The notes: a model not told the origin generated them from the letters alone. 64,000 nucleotides of DNA from Thermoanaerobacter sp. (GCA_014896455.1 JADBKJ010000021.1:99289-163288); one strand, 5' to 3'. Positions 33,767 through 46,279 are shown, counted from the stretch's first letter. Translations and numbers: made by a program.

Positions 33767-33841
33767 TGGCTCCTCAGGTAGGATTCGAACCTACAACCTA
33801 CCGGTTAACAGCCGGTTGCTCTACCATTGAGCTACTGAGGA
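33767..33841 (-). tRNA. tRNA-Asn (GTT)
   Basis: A 75-base cloverleaf has acceptor TCCTCAG/CTGAGGA, anticodon stem ACCGG/CCGGT with loop CTGTTAA (GTT), and encoded CCA. It is first on the transcript with the CAU tRNA. Confidence 0.94.
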
Positions 33842-33852
33842 ATACAATAATA

Positions 33853-33880
33853 ATTATACAGATTTTTACCCCATTGTCAA
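33853..33880 (-). promoter_or_regulatory. Promoter of tRNA-Asn and the CAU tRNA
   Basis: TTGACA (33875-33880) and TATAAT (33853-33858) with a 16-base spacer, 11 bases before tRNA-Asn on the minus strand. It lies just after the rpoD stop. Confidence 0.85.
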
Positions 33881-33889
33881 GAAGCTTAT

Positions 33890-34963
33890 TTAATCAAGGA
33901 AATCTTTTAATTTTTTAGATCGAGAAGGATGCCTCAATTTTCTTAATGCTTTTGCCTCAATTTGTCTTATGCGTTCTCTTGTAACATTAAATTCTTTTCC
34001 TACTTCCTCTAAAGTTCTTGCTCGGCCGTCATCAAGGCCAAACCTAAGTCTTAGTACTTTCTCTTCCCTTGGCGTTAGAGTATCAAGAACATCCATCAAT
34101 TGTTCTTTTAGCATTGTAAAAGCAGCAGCTTCTGCTGGAGCTGGTGCATCTTCATCGGGTATAAAATCTCCTAAGTGACTGTCTTCTTCTTCCCCAATAG
34201 GAGTTTCTAAAGATACAGGTTCTTGCGCTATTTTCATTATCTCCCTTACTTTTTCTTCTGGCATACCCATCTCTTTTGCCAACTCTTCAGGAGTAGGTTC
34301 CCGACCTAATTCCTGCAGCAATTGCCTTTGAACCCTTATCAATTTGTTGATAGTTTCTACCATGTGTACAGGGATTCTTATGGTTCTTGCTTGGTCTGCT
34401 ATAGCTCTTGTGATAGCCTGTCTTATCCACCATGTGGCATAAGTACTGAATTTGTAGCCTTTTCTATAGTCAAATTTTTCAACTGCTTTAAGTAACCCTA
34501 AATTCCCCTCTTGTATCAAATCTAAGAAAAGCATTCCTCTTCCTACGTATCTTTTTGCTATGCTTACAACCAATCTTAAATTGGCTTCTATAAGTCTTTT
34601 TTTAGCTTCTTCGTCTCCTTGTTCGATTCTTTTTGCCAATTCAATCTCTTCTTCAGGAGTGAGAAGAGGAATCTTGCCTATCTCCTTCAAATACATTCTC
34701 ACAGGGTCATCTATACTGATTCCTTCAGGAAGAGAAAGGTCTAAGTCTAAATCTTCTTCAGTTATTTCTTCCCGACGAGGTTCTTCCCCAACAATTTCAA
34801 TTCCCATGTCTTCAAAAGCATCATATACCTTCTCAATTTGGTCAGGATTTAAATCAATATCTTCTAAAGAATCCATTATCTCATTGTAGGTGAGCATCCC
34901 AGTTTTTTTCCCTTTATTGATAAGTTCTGTAATGGCTTCTTTAGACAATTCTTCGTTGTTCAT
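33890..34963 (-). CDS. rpoD: RNA polymerase primary sigma factor
   Basis: This 357-residue sigma-70-family factor is the housekeeping sigma A. An N-terminal region 1.1 segment and [20 protein letters not shown] (region 1.2) lead into region 2 ([60 protein letters not shown]), region 3 (about 220-290) and region 4 ([40 protein letters not shown]). The ATG at 34963 has GGGAGGGGAAACCT upstream. A longer frame starting at 35002 overlaps dnaG. It follows dnaG in the conserved macromolecular-synthesis order. Confidence 0.96.
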   Translation of the reverse strand: MNNEELSKEAITELINKGKKTGMLTYNEIMDSLEDIDLNPDQIEKVYDAFEDMGIEIVGEEPRREEITEEDLDLDLSLPEGISIDDPVRMYLKEIGKIPLLTPEEEIELAKRIEQGDEEAKKRLIEANLRLVVSIAKRYVGRGMLFLDLIQEGNLGLLKAVEKFDYRKGYKFSTYATWWIRQAITRAIADQARTIRIPVHMVETINKLIRVQRQLLQELGREPTPEELAKEMGMPEEKVREIMKIAQEPVSLETPIGEEEDSHLGDFIPDEDAPAPAEAAAFTMLKEQLMDVLDTLTPREEKVLRLRFGLDDGRARTLEEVGKEFNVTRERIRQIEAKALRKLRHPSRSKKLKDFLD

Positions 34964-34994
34964 AGGTTTCCCCTCCCTATGGGTTTCTTTCTTT

Positions 34995-36785
34995 TTAGCC
35001 ATTTTTTATCTTTAGCATCTCCTTTTCACAATTTTGTAATTCTATTAAAAGTTGTCTTTCTTTATCCATATCCCCCAACATATGAGCTTCATTGATGGCT
35101 CTTTTAATCTTTTCTCTTTTAACTGCCAAACTGTTAATGAGAATCTTGTTTATAATATCATCAATAGCTTGTTCAGTAATATTTTCACTCTCGTAAAAAG
35201 CTTTAATAATATCGTTAAAATCAGATATGAGATTTTCGTCTTGTAATAAATAGACAATATCATTTATTTGAGTTTTTTTTCTATCTTCCAACCTTGACAT
35301 TATTTCTTCAAAAATTGGCTTTAATTTAACATTCTCCAGCATATCGGCAGTAATTGTTTCTTTCACCTTTTTGTAAAGATTATTATCATACAGCAGCAAT
35401 GCAATTAAGTACTTTTCTGGTGATATTTTACTACTGCTACTGTATATATTATGCCTTATCTTACCAGCCATATACATATTTTTTTGATTTTTTTCAATCC
35501 CCCTATTGACAAAACGAGCAACCTCTGTTCTCACTGCATTCTCAGATATTTGAGCAACTTTAGCCACTGAAGAAATATAGACTTCCCTTTTCACTTCATC
35601 CGAAAGTTTTGCAATATCTTTTGCAATTTTTTTAACATATATTATTCTATCTTGAGGATTATTAAGGTCGAGATTTTTTCTATATACCTTTGCTTTAAAC
35701 TCAATTAAACTATCGGCATTTTCTATTAATTGATTAAATGCTTCTACTCCTTCTTTTTTTATAAACTCATCAGGGTCTTTCCCATAAGGAATAGTCAGTA
35801 CTTTTATATTTAAATTCAATTCATCAAGAATGTCAAGTCCTCTTAATGCGGCACTAATACCAGCTTCATCCGCATCATAAGCAATTACAACATTTCCTTT
35901 ATACCTTTTTATGAGCCTTGCTTGGTCCCCTGTCAAAGCGGTTCCTAAAGATGCTACAGCACAATCTATTCCAGCTTGGTGTAAGGAAATAGCGTCCATG
36001 TATCCTTCTACAATTATAAATTTGTCTTGTTGAGTTTTTTTAGCAAAATTTATTGCAAATAGCGTTTTGCCTTTCTTAAAGGCCTCTGTCTCCGGAGTGT
36101 TTAAGTATTTAGGCAAACTATCATCAATAGAGCGGCCTCCAAAACCTATAACATTACCCTTTACATCTATAATAGGAAACATTACTCTATTTCTAAACCT
36201 GTCGTAATAGCGGTTATTTTTTTGAGACAAAAGTCCTGCCTTTACCAGAAAACTCTCTGTATAGCCTTTTTCCTTTAAAAAATTTAAAAGTCCATTTCCT
36301 TGAGGTGGTGAATAACCTATTCCAAATTTTTTTATAGTTGCTTCTGTCAAACCTCTTTTTCTTATATAAGCTAAAGCCTGTCTTCCTTCTTCAGAAAAAA
36401 GCTTATTATAAAAATACATAGCTGCTAACTTATTTATTTTATATATTTCGTCAATAAGCTTCTTTCTTCGGTGCTCCTGATCACTTAGTTGGCTTTCTTC
36501 AAGAGTTATTCCCACTCTATCTGCTAAAAATTCAATTGCTTCTTTAAAAGTCAAATTTTCAATATCCATTATAAAAGTAACAACATTTCCACTGGCATTA
36601 CAGCCAAAACAGTGATAAACCTGTTTTTCTTGACTGACCATAAAAGATGGGGTTTTTTCTCTATGGAAAGGACACAGACCCTTAAATTCTTTTCCCGCTT
36701 TTTTTAGTTCTACATACTCTGATATAACATCTACTATGTCATTTGCTCCTATGACCTTTTCTATCATTTCTCTTGAGTAAGCCAT
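34995..36785 (-). CDS. dnaG: DNA primase
   Basis: This 596-residue primase makes RNA primers for lagging-strand synthesis. It has the CHC2 zinc finger ([20 protein letters not shown] followed by [11 protein letters not shown], about 40-65), the catalytic core with Toprim motifs [16 protein letters not shown] and [20 protein letters not shown], and a C-terminal helicase-binding region from about 430. The ATG at 36785 has AGGTGATATTG upstream. Two sigma-H-like promoter candidates lie 20-110 bases upstream. It is cotranscribed with rpoD, 32 bases downstream. Confidence 0.96.
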   Translation of the reverse strand: MAYSREMIEKVIGANDIVDVISEYVELKKAGKEFKGLCPFHREKTPSFMVSQEKQVYHCFGCNASGNVVTFIMDIENLTFKEAIEFLADRVGITLEESQLSDQEHRRKKLIDEIYKINKLAAMYFYNKLFSEEGRQALAYIRKRGLTEATIKKFGIGYSPPQGNGLLNFLKEKGYTESFLVKAGLLSQKNNRYYDRFRNRVMFPIIDVKGNVIGFGGRSIDDSLPKYLNTPETEAFKKGKTLFAINFAKKTQQDKFIIVEGYMDAISLHQAGIDCAVASLGTALTGDQARLIKRYKGNVVIAYDADEAGISAALRGLDILDELNLNIKVLTIPYGKDPDEFIKKEGVEAFNQLIENADSLIEFKAKVYRKNLDLNNPQDRIIYVKKIAKDIAKLSDEVKREVYISSVAKVAQISENAVRTEVARFVNRGIEKNQKNMYMAGKIRHNIYSSSSKISPEKYLIALLLYDNNLYKKVKETITADMLENVKLKPIFEEIMSRLEDRKKTQINDIVYLLQDENLISDFNDIIKAFYESENITEQAIDDIINKILINSLAVKREKIKRAINEAHMLGDMDKERQLLIELQNCEKEMLKIKNG

Positions 36786-36805
36786 CAATATCACCTAATT
36801 ATTCT

Positions 36806-36832
36806 ATTCGACAAAAATTGTTAAATTCCTCT
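36806..36832 (-). promoter_or_regulatory. Candidate sigma-H promoter with Spo0A box, proximal to dnaG
   Basis: AGGAATT (36824-36830) is followed after 11 bases by GTCGAAT (36806-36812) on the minus strand. TGTCGAA (36807-36813) is also a perfect Spo0A box. It lies only 21 bases before the dnaG start. Confidence 0.5.
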
Positions 36833-36867
36833 TTACCAAATTAATTTATTAGTAACGACCAATACAT

Positions 36868-36894
36868 ATTCGACAAAAGATTTAAAAATCCTTC
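36868..36894 (-). promoter_or_regulatory. Candidate sigma-H promoter with Spo0A box, distal to dnaG
   Basis: GAAGGATTT (36886-36894) is followed after 11 bases by GTCGAAT (36868-36874) on the minus strand, which fits the sigma-H consensus. TGTCGAA (36869-36875) is a Spo0A box. The Bacillus dnaG-sigA operon is known to have a sigma-H promoter. Confidence 0.6.
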
Positions 36895-36921
36895 TTTGGT
36901 TTTATTAAATTTTTATTAAAA

Positions 36922-37935
36922 TCAAAAAATATTTTGCTCAAACCAAGGACTGGGCAAAAAAATCTCTTTGTATTTTAAAAGAGCATATTTGTCTGTCATA
37001 CCAGCAATATAATCAGCAACAGCTCTTTCTTTTCCATAAATCTCAGTAAGTTTTATAAATTCTTGAGGCATCTTGTCAATATTGTCATAAAAGTAATAAA
37101 ACAATTGCTCTACTACTCTTTTGGCTTTTTCCTCATCTTTTTTAGCTTTTGACCCAATATAAACTTTTTTGAATAAAAAATCCCTCAAGCTATAAGTAGC
37201 CTCATAAATCTCTTTACTCATTGAAACTCTTGGCTTCCCTAAGCTATTATTTATAACATCTTTTACCATTGTATCTATTCTCTTACTATGCTTATCTCCC
37301 AAAATTGCTATTAAATCTTTTGGCAAATCCTCCGGCTTTAAAACTTTTCCCCTTATTGCATCATCTATATCATGATTAATGTATGCTATTTTATCAGAAA
37401 TTTGTACTACTTGTCCCTCTAAAGTTTGAGGATTTCCTGCGGTAGAGTGGTTACATATGCCATCTTTAACTTCCCAAGTCAAATTAAGACCCTTTCCATC
37501 ATTTTCCAAAACCTCAACCACTCTAATGCTTTGTTCACTATGTCTAAAGCCATCTTTTAAAAGTCTATTTAAAACTTCCTCACCAGAATGGCCAAAAGGA
37601 GTATGTCCTAAATCATGACCTAAAGCAATAGCTTCTGTCAAATCTTCGTTTAACCTCAAAGCTCTTGCGATTGTTTTTGCAATCTGAGCTACTTCTAAAG
37701 TATGAGTTAGCCTTGTTCTATAATGGTCACCTTCTGGAGAAATAAAGACTTGTGTTTTATGGCTTAATCTTCTAAAAGCTTTGCTATGAATAATCCTGTC
37801 TCTATCTCTTTGAAATTCTGTCCTTATATCGCATTTTTCTTCTTTTTTATCCCTGCCGCGAGTTTCACGGCTTTTTGTCGCATAAGGAGAAAGCAGCTGA
37901 TATTCTAATTCCTCTGTAATTTCTCTAATTTTCAT
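36922..37935 (-). CDS. dgt: HD-domain dNTP triphosphohydrolase (Dgt family)
   Basis: This 337-residue dNTPase removes triphosphate from dGTP and related nucleotides. The HD motif residues are visible: FRRLSHKTQVFISPEGDHYR (about 58-77), TRLTHTLEVAQIAKTIARAL (ligand His), LTEAIALGHDLGHTPFGHSG (His-Asp pair), and IAYINHDIDDAIRGKVL (last ligand Asp). It is of the dgt type-2, about 340 residues, common in Firmicutes. It lies upstream of dnaG on the same strand, as often seen in clostridia, where a dgt-dnaG-rpoD order is common. Confidence 0.93.
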   Translation of the reverse strand: MKIREITEELEYQLLSPYATKSRETRGRDKKEEKCDIRTEFQRDRDRIIHSKAFRRLSHKTQVFISPEGDHYRTRLTHTLEVAQIAKTIARALRLNEDLTEAIALGHDLGHTPFGHSGEEVLNRLLKDGFRHSEQSIRVVEVLENDGKGLNLTWEVKDGICNHSTAGNPQTLEGQVVQISDKIAYINHDIDDAIRGKVLKPEDLPKDLIAILGDKHSKRIDTMVKDVINNSLGKPRVSMSKEIYEATYSLRDFLFKKVYIGSKAKKDEEKAKRVVEQLFYYFYDNIDKMPQEFIKLTEIYGKERAVADYIAGMTDKYALLKYKEIFLPSPWFEQNIF

Positions 37936-37969
37936 TTGACCACCTAGCCTTTTTTAATGGTGGTAAAAA

Positions 37970-37997
37970 TAAAAACCCATAAAGGGTTTTTTTATTT
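37970..37997 (-). terminator. Terminator between secG and dgt
   Basis: AAACCC-TTTAT-GGGTTT with TTTATTTTT after it on the minus strand, 35 bases upstream of dgt. Confidence 0.6.
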
Positions 37998-38016
37998 CTA
38001 AATGCACTGTCTTTTT

Positions 38017-38256
38017 TTATTTAGCCATCAGTATAGTTAATACCATAGACAAAATTATAAACAACGCCGCCGCTATAGTGGTAAGCCTTTCTAATGTCCC
38101 CTCCATAGTTCGAGCTTTATTTTTCCCAAAAAATGTTTCTGCTCCTCCTGCAATTACACCAGAAATACCTGCACTTTTGCCCTTTTGTAAAAGTATAACT
38201 ACTATTAAGAAAAGGCTAACCAAAACTTGTATAACCATAAGTACAGTTTTTAGCAT
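38017..38256 (-). CDS. secG: Preprotein translocase subunit SecG
   Basis: This 79-residue protein has two membrane segments (VLMVIQVLVSLFLIVVILLQ and LTTIAAALFIILSMVLTILM) joined by a Gly-rich loop GKSAGISGVIAGGAETFFGK, the SecG pattern. It is the accessory subunit of the SecYEG channel. A promoter of the consensus kind lies 60-90 bases upstream. The short terminator after it separates it from dgt. Confidence 0.94.
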   Translation of the reverse strand: MLKTVLMVIQVLVSLFLIVVILLQKGKSAGISGVIAGGAETFFGKNKARTMEGTLERLTTIAAALFIILSMVLTILMAK

Positions 38257-38316
38257 ATTTACACCGCCTTATCTCTAATTTTTACTCTGTCAAAAACACA
38301 ATACCACATATTATAT

Positions 38317-38345
38317 TATATCTATAATGTATCTCTTAATCAAGA
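38317..38345 (-). promoter_or_regulatory. Promoter of secG
   Basis: TTGATT (38340-38345) and TATAAT (38317-38322) with a 17-base spacer on the minus strand. Confidence 0.65.
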
Positions 38346-38357
38346 GGTTTTACTAAA

Positions 38358-38572
38358 AAGTGTGTGTCAAAAGTCAATGGTTGCCCGCCTCCGGCCATCC
38401 TTGACTTCGGCCCCGCTGCCGTCTTTCGGTCTCGCTAAGTTTCCCGGCCTCAACTGAAGGAGCCGGTAATTTCTCTTATTCTCCTTTTTTTTACATTTCC
38501 TGTTGAGCGCCGGGCTTTAAAATTGCTTCTCTTACGCAAAATGTCAGCAATATTACTTAACTTATAATTTTA
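38358..38572. repeat. Diverged relative of the foldback repeat family
   Basis: GC-rich stretch between secG and eno: GCCCGCCTCCGGCCATCCTTG, then GACTTCGGCCCCGC, then GGTCTCGCTAAGTTT. It shares its core with the five foldback elements (CCCGCCTCCG, CTTCGGCCC, TCTCGCTAAGTTT) but not their CAG...CTG ends. GCCCGGCGCTCAACAGG pairs partly with CCTCAACTGAAGGAGCCGG. It could be a related element family or a decayed copy. No reading frame of note. Confidence 0.5.
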
Positions 38573-38586
38573 CACGGACTATTAAA

Positions 38587-38611
38587 AAGGGGAACCAATT
38601 TGGATCCCCTT
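38587..38611. terminator. Terminator hairpin, left copy flanking repeat element 3
   Basis: GGGGAACCAATTTGGATCCCC with flanking AA/TT forms a 25-bp block that is perfectly repeated at 38875-38899. Confidence 0.7.
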
Positions 38612-38874
38612 CAGACTGTAGACAAACTTTCGTAAAGGAGATATTTTGCAATCGGAGCGACTTTTGTGACAAAGCGGTACAAAACTTAGCGAGACTGAGG
38701 GTGGAGGCAGGGCCGAAGCCAAGGAGGGCGGAGGCGGGCACCTGAGACAGGACGTCGCCTGACGGGGTACCCTGCCGGAACCCGAAAGTCGAGTTTAGTT
38801 TTGTCGCTTTGGAACATCGGAGCGACGATGCAAAATATCTCCTTTGAATATTTTTTAACTTTGTCAACAAACTG
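38612..38874 (-). mobile_element. Foldback repeat element, copy 3 (MITE-like)
   Basis: A 263-bp copy in the reverse orientation to copies 1 and 2: it begins CAGACTGTAGACAAAC and ends ACTTTGTCAACAAACTG on the plus strand. A perfect 25-bp direct repeat (38587-38611 and 38875-38899), itself the hairpin terminator of eno, flanks it. The interior is nearly identical to copy 5 at 55656 in the shared parts, which suggests recent movement. Confidence 0.9.
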
Positions 38875-38903
38875 AAGGGGAACCAATTTGGATCCCCTTT
38901 TAA
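38875..38903 (-). terminator. Terminator of eno, right copy flanking repeat element 3
   Basis: The hairpin GGGGATCC-AAATT-GGTTCCCC starts just past the eno stop codon on the minus strand, and is the presumed original or duplicate terminator. Confidence 0.75.
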
Positions 38904-40220
<1,317 letters not shown>

Positions 40221-40232
40221 TTATTTTAAATT

Positions 40233-41777
40233 TTATCTTCTTCCAATGATTAAAGATTTTCCCGTCATATCTTTAGGAACTGGTAATTTCATTATGTCCA
40301 AAATTGTAGGAGCAATGTCAGCCAGTATCCCATCTTTCCTTAAATCAATACCTCCCTCACCTATAACAATAAATGGAACTGGGTTTGTGGTATGAGCTGT
40401 CTGTGGCTCTTTTGTCACAGGGTCAATCATCTCTTCTGCATTGCCATGGTCAGCTGTTATAATTATTGTCCCTTCTATACTTTGAACAGCATTTACTATT
40501 CTCCCAAGGCACTCATCTATTGCTTCAATCGCTTTTATTGCAGCATTTAAAACTCCTGTATGCCCTACCATATCAGGATTTGCAAAGTTTAAAAGAATAA
40601 AGCCATATTGATTTGACATAATCTTAGGTATTACAGTATCTGTAACCTCATAAGCACTCATTTCTGGCTTTAGGTCGTAAGTAGCTACTTTAGGGGAGGG
40701 AACTAAAATTCTTTCTTCCCCTTCATTTGGCTCTTCTACGCCACCGTTGAAGAAGAAAGTCACATGGGCATATTTTTCTGTTTCTGCAATTCTAAGCTGT
40801 TTAATGCCTTTTTTACTTAAGTATTCACCAAGAGTATTCTCCAGTCTTTCTGGCTTATACGCCACATGTATGTTTTCAAAGGTTTCATCATATTGCGTCA
40901 TAGACACAAAGAATACAGGCAAATACCCTTTTTCTCTTTCAAAATAGTTAAATACCTCGTCAATAAAAGCTCTGGTGAGTTGCCTTGCTCTGTCAGGTCT
41001 AAAATTGAAAAATATTATAGAATCCTCCGCTTCTACCATAGCAACTGGCTTTCCATTTTCTAAAATTACCGTTGGTTCTACAAACTCGTCAGTTTGGTCT
41101 TTTGAATAAGCTATATCTATTGCTTCCATTGGTGAATTAGCATAAGCACCTTTTCCCAACACTATTGCATCATAAGCCTTTTTAGTTCTATCCCATCTTT
41201 TATCTCTATCCATTGCATAATATCTTCCAGAAATCGTTGCAATTTTTCCTATGCCAATCCTGTTTGACTCTTCATCAAACTGTTTTATATATTCCTTTGC
41301 ACAGGCGGGTGGAACATCCCTTCCATCTAAGAAAGCATGAATATATACTTCTTTTAGCCCATGGTCTTTTGCCAATTTCATTAAAGCAAATAAATGAGTT
41401 ATGTGGCTGTGAACTCCTCCATCTGACAAAAGACCAAAAAGATGTAGTTTTGAGTTGTTTTTCTTTACATTTTCTACCGCATCTAAAAATTCTTTTTTCT
41501 TAAAAAAGGTACCTTCTTTTATATCTTTACTAATTCTCGTAAGTTCTTGATATACTATTCTTCCCGCTCCAATATTTAAGTGCCCTACTTCTGAGTTTCC
41601 CATTTGTCCCTCAGGAAGTCCAACTGCAAGGCCACTGGCGGAAAGAGTCGTATGGGGATAGTTTTTAAAGTAAAAATCTAAATTTGGAGTATTAGCTTGA
41701 TATACTGCATTTCCTTCTTTTTTGTCTGATAGTCCAAACCCATCCAGTATAACTAGCATGGTTAATTTTTCAGGCAT
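40233..41777 (-). CDS. gpmI: 2,3-bisphosphoglycerate-independent phosphoglycerate mutase
   Basis: This 514-residue enzyme moves the phosphate of phosphoglycerate between C3 and C2 without cofactor. It begins [20 protein letters not shown] (metal-binding Asp), then [20 protein letters not shown] containing the catalytic Ser that becomes phosphorylated, [15 protein letters not shown], and the C-terminal metal site [15 protein letters not shown] with TGVLN before. The start ATG follows TAAGGAGAGGATTAT. It lies 13 bases downstream of tpiA. Confidence 0.97.
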   Translation of the reverse strand: MPEKLTMLVILDGFGLSDKKEGNAVYQANTPNLDFYFKNYPHTTLSASGLAVGLPEGQMGNSEVGHLNIGAGRIVYQELTRISKDIKEGTFFKKKEFLDAVENVKKNNSKLHLFGLLSDGGVHSHITHLFALMKLAKDHGLKEVYIHAFLDGRDVPPACAKEYIKQFDEESNRIGIGKIATISGRYYAMDRDKRWDRTKKAYDAIVLGKGAYANSPMEAIDIAYSKDQTDEFVEPTVILENGKPVAMVEAEDSIIFFNFRPDRARQLTRAFIDEVFNYFEREKGYLPVFFVSMTQYDETFENIHVAYKPERLENTLGEYLSKKGIKQLRIAETEKYAHVTFFFNGGVEEPNEGEERILVPSPKVATYDLKPEMSAYEVTDTVIPKIMSNQYGFILLNFANPDMVGHTGVLNAAIKAIEAIDECLGRIVNAVQSIEGTIIITADHGNAEEMIDPVTKEPQTAHTTNPVPFIVIGEGGIDLRKDGILADIAPTILDIMKLPVPKDMTGKSLIIGRR

Positions 41778-41789
41778 ATAATCCTCTCC

Positions 41790-42536
41790 TTAATAATTGA
41801 CAATCTTTGCAAAATCTGATGCTACAAGACTTGCTCCCCCTACTAAAGCCCCGTCTATATCGCTCTCTGCCATGAGTTCAGAAATGTTCTCGGGCTTTAC
41901 ACTCCCCCCATACTGTATCCTAACTAAACTTGCTTTTTCTTTCCCATAAATGGAGGCTATAGTATTCCTTATAGCTTTTATCACTTCATTGGCATCTTTA
42001 GCTGTAGCAGTTTTGCCAGTACCTATAGCCCAAATTGGCTCATAAGCTATTACTACATTTACAATATCATCGTGGGAAACACCTTTTAAAGCCTCTTTAG
42101 TTTGATTTAAAACTACTTCAAAAGTTTTTCCTTCTTCTCTTTGAGAAAGAGATTCTCCTACACACACAATAGGACTTAAGCCGTGAGATAGAGCAGATAA
42201 AACTTTTTTATTCACCATTTCATCAGTCTCTCCAAAATACTGCCTTCTTTCAGAGTGACCTATTACAACATATTTCACCCCAATCTCTTTAAGCATCAAA
42301 GGTGAAATTTCCCCCGTATATGCGCCCTTTTCTTCCCAAAACATATCTTGTGCTCCGAGAAGAACATTAGTACCTTGAATTACTTTATTTACCTCTGTCA
42401 AGTCCACAAAAGGAGGTATTACTACAACTTCTGCTTTTGCATTTTTCACTTGAGGTATCAATTCTTCAACTAACTTCACCGCTTCAGAAGGGGTCATGTG
42501 CATTTTCCAGTTACCTGCAATTATTGGTCTTCTCAA
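41790..42536 (-). CDS. tpiA: Triosephosphate isomerase
   Basis: This 248-residue TIM barrel interconverts dihydroxyacetone phosphate and glyceraldehyde 3-phosphate. Catalytic parts are [20 protein letters not shown] (about 2-21, active-site Lys), [20 protein letters not shown] (catalytic His), and [20 protein letters not shown] (catalytic Glu and phosphate loop). The start is a TTG at 42536, as AAAGGGGTGTTTGTT gives a better ribosome site than the frame reaching to 42560. That frame overlaps the end of pgk, so the true overlap is small. Confidence 0.96.
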   Translation of the reverse strand: MRRPIIAGNWKMHMTPSEAVKLVEELIPQVKNAKAEVVVIPPFVDLTEVNKVIQGTNVLLGAQDMFWEEKGAYTGEISPLMLKEIGVKYVVIGHSERRQYFGETDEMVNKKVLSALSHGLSPIVCVGESLSQREEGKTFEVVLNQTKEALKGVSHDDIVNVVIAYEPIWAIGTGKTATAKDANEVIKAIRNTIASIYGKEKASLVRIQYGGSVKPENISELMAESDIDGALVGGASLVASDFAKIVNY

Positions 42537-42549
42537 AACAAACACCCCT

Positions 42550-43731
42550 TTACTTATCATTTAAAACATCAATTCCTGGCAATACTTTGCCTTCCAAAAA
42601 CTCTAGAGAAGCTCCTCCTCCAGTAGAAATATGAGTGACTTTATCCGCATATCCTAATTGCTCTATAGCAGCTGCAGAATCACCACCGCCTACTATAGTA
42701 GTTCCTTTGCATTCACTCAAAGCTTTCGCAATAGCCTCTGTACCTTTTGCAAACTCAGGAATTTCAAAAACTCCCATAGGCCCATTCCACACTACTGTCA
42801 TGGCGTGTTTTATCACTTTTGAGTATTCTTCAATAGTCTTAGGTCCAATGTCTACTCCTATTTGGTCTTGAGGCATTTTATCTATATCGACTACTTCATA
42901 AGGTACATCTGATTTCAATTCTTTAGCAATAACTGTATCAACAGGAAGCATCAAATTAACACCTTTTTGCTTAGCCTTCTCCATCAATTCTTTAGCTAAC
43001 TCTATTTTATCCTCTTCTAAAAGCGACTTACCAATTTCATATCCTTTTGCTTTTATAAAGGTGTAAGCCATACCACCGCCAATTAAAAGGCTATCTACTT
43101 TTTCTAATAGGTTTGTTATAACCCCTATTTTGTCAGAAACTTTAGCTCCTCCTAATATAGCTACAAATGGTTTCTTTGGATTTTCTAAAGCTTCTCCCAT
43201 AATAGTAAGTTCTTTTTCAATTAAAAAGCCTGATACTGCCGGCAAATAAGCTGCAACGCCTGCTGTAGAAGCATGGGCCCTGTGAGCTGTGCCAAAAGCA
43301 TCATTTACATATATATCTGCTAAAGAAGCTAACTCTTTTGCAAATTGAGTGTCATTTTTCTCTTCTTCTGCGTGGAATCTCACATTTTCTAAAAGCAATA
43401 CTTCTCCTTCTTTTAATGCAGCTGCTTTTGCTTTAGCATCATCTCCAATTACATCCTCCGCCATAATGACTTGTTTGCCTAAAAGCTCTGACAACCTTTT
43501 TGCAACAGGTTTTAAAGAATATTCTGGATTTACTTTGCCCTTTGGTCTTCCCAAGTGGGATACCAGTATTACTTTAGCATTGTGATTTATTAAATATTCA
43601 ATAGTAGGAAGTGCTGCTTTTATGCGAGTGTCATCTGTTATATTTTTGTTTTCATCCATAGGCACATTAAAATCCACTCTCACTAAAACTCTTTTTCCCG
43701 CCACATCTATATCCCGCACTGTCTTTTTCAT
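42550..43731 (-). CDS. pgk: Phosphoglycerate kinase
   Basis: This 393-residue kinase makes ATP from 1,3-bisphosphoglycerate. Signatures are [20 protein letters not shown] (about 10-29), [40 protein letters not shown] (about 198-217), and the nucleotide region [20 protein letters not shown] and [20 protein letters not shown]. The ATG at 43731 follows AAGGAGGTTTTGTG. It follows gap and precedes tpiA in the operon, as in most Firmicutes. Confidence 0.97.
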   Translation of the reverse strand: MKKTVRDIDVAGKRVLVRVDFNVPMDENKNITDDTRIKAALPTIEYLINHNAKVILVSHLGRPKGKVNPEYSLKPVAKRLSELLGKQVIMAEDVIGDDAKAKAAALKEGEVLLLENVRFHAEEEKNDTQFAKELASLADIYVNDAFGTAHRAHASTAGVAAYLPAVSGFLIEKELTIMGEALENPKKPFVAILGGAKVSDKIGVITNLLEKVDSLLIGGGMAYTFIKAKGYEIGKSLLEEDKIELAKELMEKAKQKGVNLMLPVDTVIAKELKSDVPYEVVDIDKMPQDQIGVDIGPKTIEEYSKVIKHAMTVVWNGPMGVFEIPEFAKGTEAIAKALSECKGTTIVGGGDSAAAIEQLGYADKVTHISTGGGASLEFLEGKVLPGIDVLNDK

Positions 43732-43795
43732 CACAAAACCTCCTTATATTAGGATTTAAAGGTCCGGTCCACAAAGGACACGGACCCTTTACTAC

Positions 43796-44851
<1,056 letters not shown>

Positions 44852-44853
<2 letters not shown>

Positions 44854-45874
44854 AAACAATTTTTAAAATCTCAAAAGCAGCTCCTTCATCAGTGACAAGC
44901 ACTTGTACATTGCCACTTTTGCAAGTAGAAACAATAGCTTCTGCTTTACCTTTTCCGCCAGATACTGCTATTAAATTTTTAACAAATTTTAGGTCTTCTA
45001 AAGTCAGAAAAATACTTGGTGTAGCATAGACTACTTTCCCTTCTTTATCAAAGTAATAGCCTAAAGCTTCAGCTGTAGCATTGTTCCCTTCTAAAAAATC
45101 TCTAATATCTTGTGATAAATTCCTTCTCTCTGCCATTATATCTGCGCGACCTATTCCAAATATCAAAATATCTGCTTTTTTCAAGGTTTCTACCACATCT
45201 TTTATATCCGGCTCTTTGATGAGACTCTTTACCGCCTCTTTACCTAAATTGTCTGGCACGTGTAACATTTTGTATGTACCGCCAAGTTTTTTAGCTAAAA
45301 TTGAAGCGATTGTATTTGCCTGCTTTTCTACTTCCCGGCCTAATCCACCACGAGCTGGCACAACTACTATGTTTGATTGGGAATAAAGTTGAGGCATACC
45401 ATTTGCAACTTCTAAGACAGTTGAGCCACCCGTTAAGGCAATTATACTGTCGTATTTTATTATTGTTTTTAGGTAATTAGCTGCAGATTTGCCTAACTCT
45501 TTTTTTATCATGGAGTCTTCTTCAACATCACCTGGTACTACTATAACTTTTTCTACCTGTAGCTTGTCTACTAAAAGATTTTCAATGTTATTTAATCCTT
45601 TAAGCTCATGAATAAAATCTTTGAGGTTTTCAATAAGTTCTTCTCCTTCTTTAGTAATTGTCATTCCCATCGGATTTATATCCACCAAACCTTGAGCCTT
45701 CAAAAAGGATACCTCACTTCTAATTATTCGTTCCCCCATATTCAATTGGTGTGAAAGTGCCCTTCGCCCTATGGGTTGATTAAAATATATGTTTCGCATT
45801 ATAGTATATCTCTTTTGGAGTAAATCTATTAACTCTGGTACTATCTTTTGTTGTAAAGCTATAATATCTTTCAT
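44852..45874 (-). CDS. cggR: Central glycolytic genes regulator CggR
   Basis: This 340-residue SorC/DeoR-family repressor controls the gap operon; fructose-1,6-bisphosphate is the known inducer. An N-terminal winged helix (GRRALSHQLNMGERIIRSEV, about 38-57) precedes the sugar-phosphate-binding domain (KYDSIIALTGGSTVLEVANG, GIGRADIMAERRNLSQDIRD, IAVSGGKGKAEAIVSTCKSG). The start follows GAAGAGGGAAATAGC. Its own operator (CGGGAC-N6-TGTC) lies 18 bases upstream. It heads the cggR-gap-pgk-tpiA-gpmI-eno transcription unit. Confidence 0.93.
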
Positions 45875-45891
45875 GCTATTTCCCTCTTCAG

Positions 45892-45926
45892 GACAGTTAA
45901 AGTCCCGTTATTCTATTAATGTCCCA
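45892..45926 (-). promoter_or_regulatory. CggR operator
   Basis: Minus strand CGGGACTTTAACTGTC (45892-45907) fits the known half-operator CGGGAC-N6-TGTC exactly. A second, weaker half TGGGACATTAATAGAA (45911-45926) lies next to it. The usual four-base gap is three here. It should let CggR repress its own operon. Confidence 0.7.
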
Positions 45927-45990
45927 CATTTCATAAAAAAGTATTTACATTAACTATTTTATACTATTAATAAAGCTTTTTCAATAGCCT

Positions 45991-46014
45991 AAATGGACAT
46001 TTACATGCCCATTT
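45991..46014. terminator. Terminator hairpin, left copy flanking repeat element 4
   Basis: ATGGACATTTACATGCCCAT with AA/TT flanks forms a 24-bp block repeated perfectly at 46280-46303. Confidence 0.65.
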
Positions 46015-46279
46015 CAGACTGTAGACAAACTTTCGTAAAGGAGATATTTTGCAATCGGTGCGACTTGTTACAAAGCGGTAACAAAACTTAGTAAGACCGA
46101 GGGTGGAGGCAGGGCCGAAGCCATGGATGGCGAAGGCGGGCACCTTAAGGCATGGAGGCCGCCTGACGGGGTACCCTGCCGGAGCCCGAAGGTCGAGGTT
46201 TAGTTTTGTCGCTTTGGAACATCGGAGCGACGATGCAAAATATCTCCTTTGAATATTTTTTAACTTTGTCAACAAACTG
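46015..46279 (-). mobile_element. Foldback repeat element, copy 4 (MITE-like)
   Basis: A 265-bp copy, oriented like copy 3, begins CAGACTGTAGACAAAC and ends ACTTTGTCAACAAACTG on the plus strand. A perfect 24-bp direct repeat flanks it, formed by the rpoN terminator palindrome. Its interior resembles copy 1 (CATGGATGGCGAAGGCGGGC), so at least two sequence subtypes coexist. Confidence 0.9.

Noticed and set aside
36806..36875. Reading the repeated ATTCGACAAAA as short direct repeats of a CRISPR or iteron kind
   Set aside because: There are only two copies 62 bases apart, and they fit known promoter and Spo0A motifs much better.
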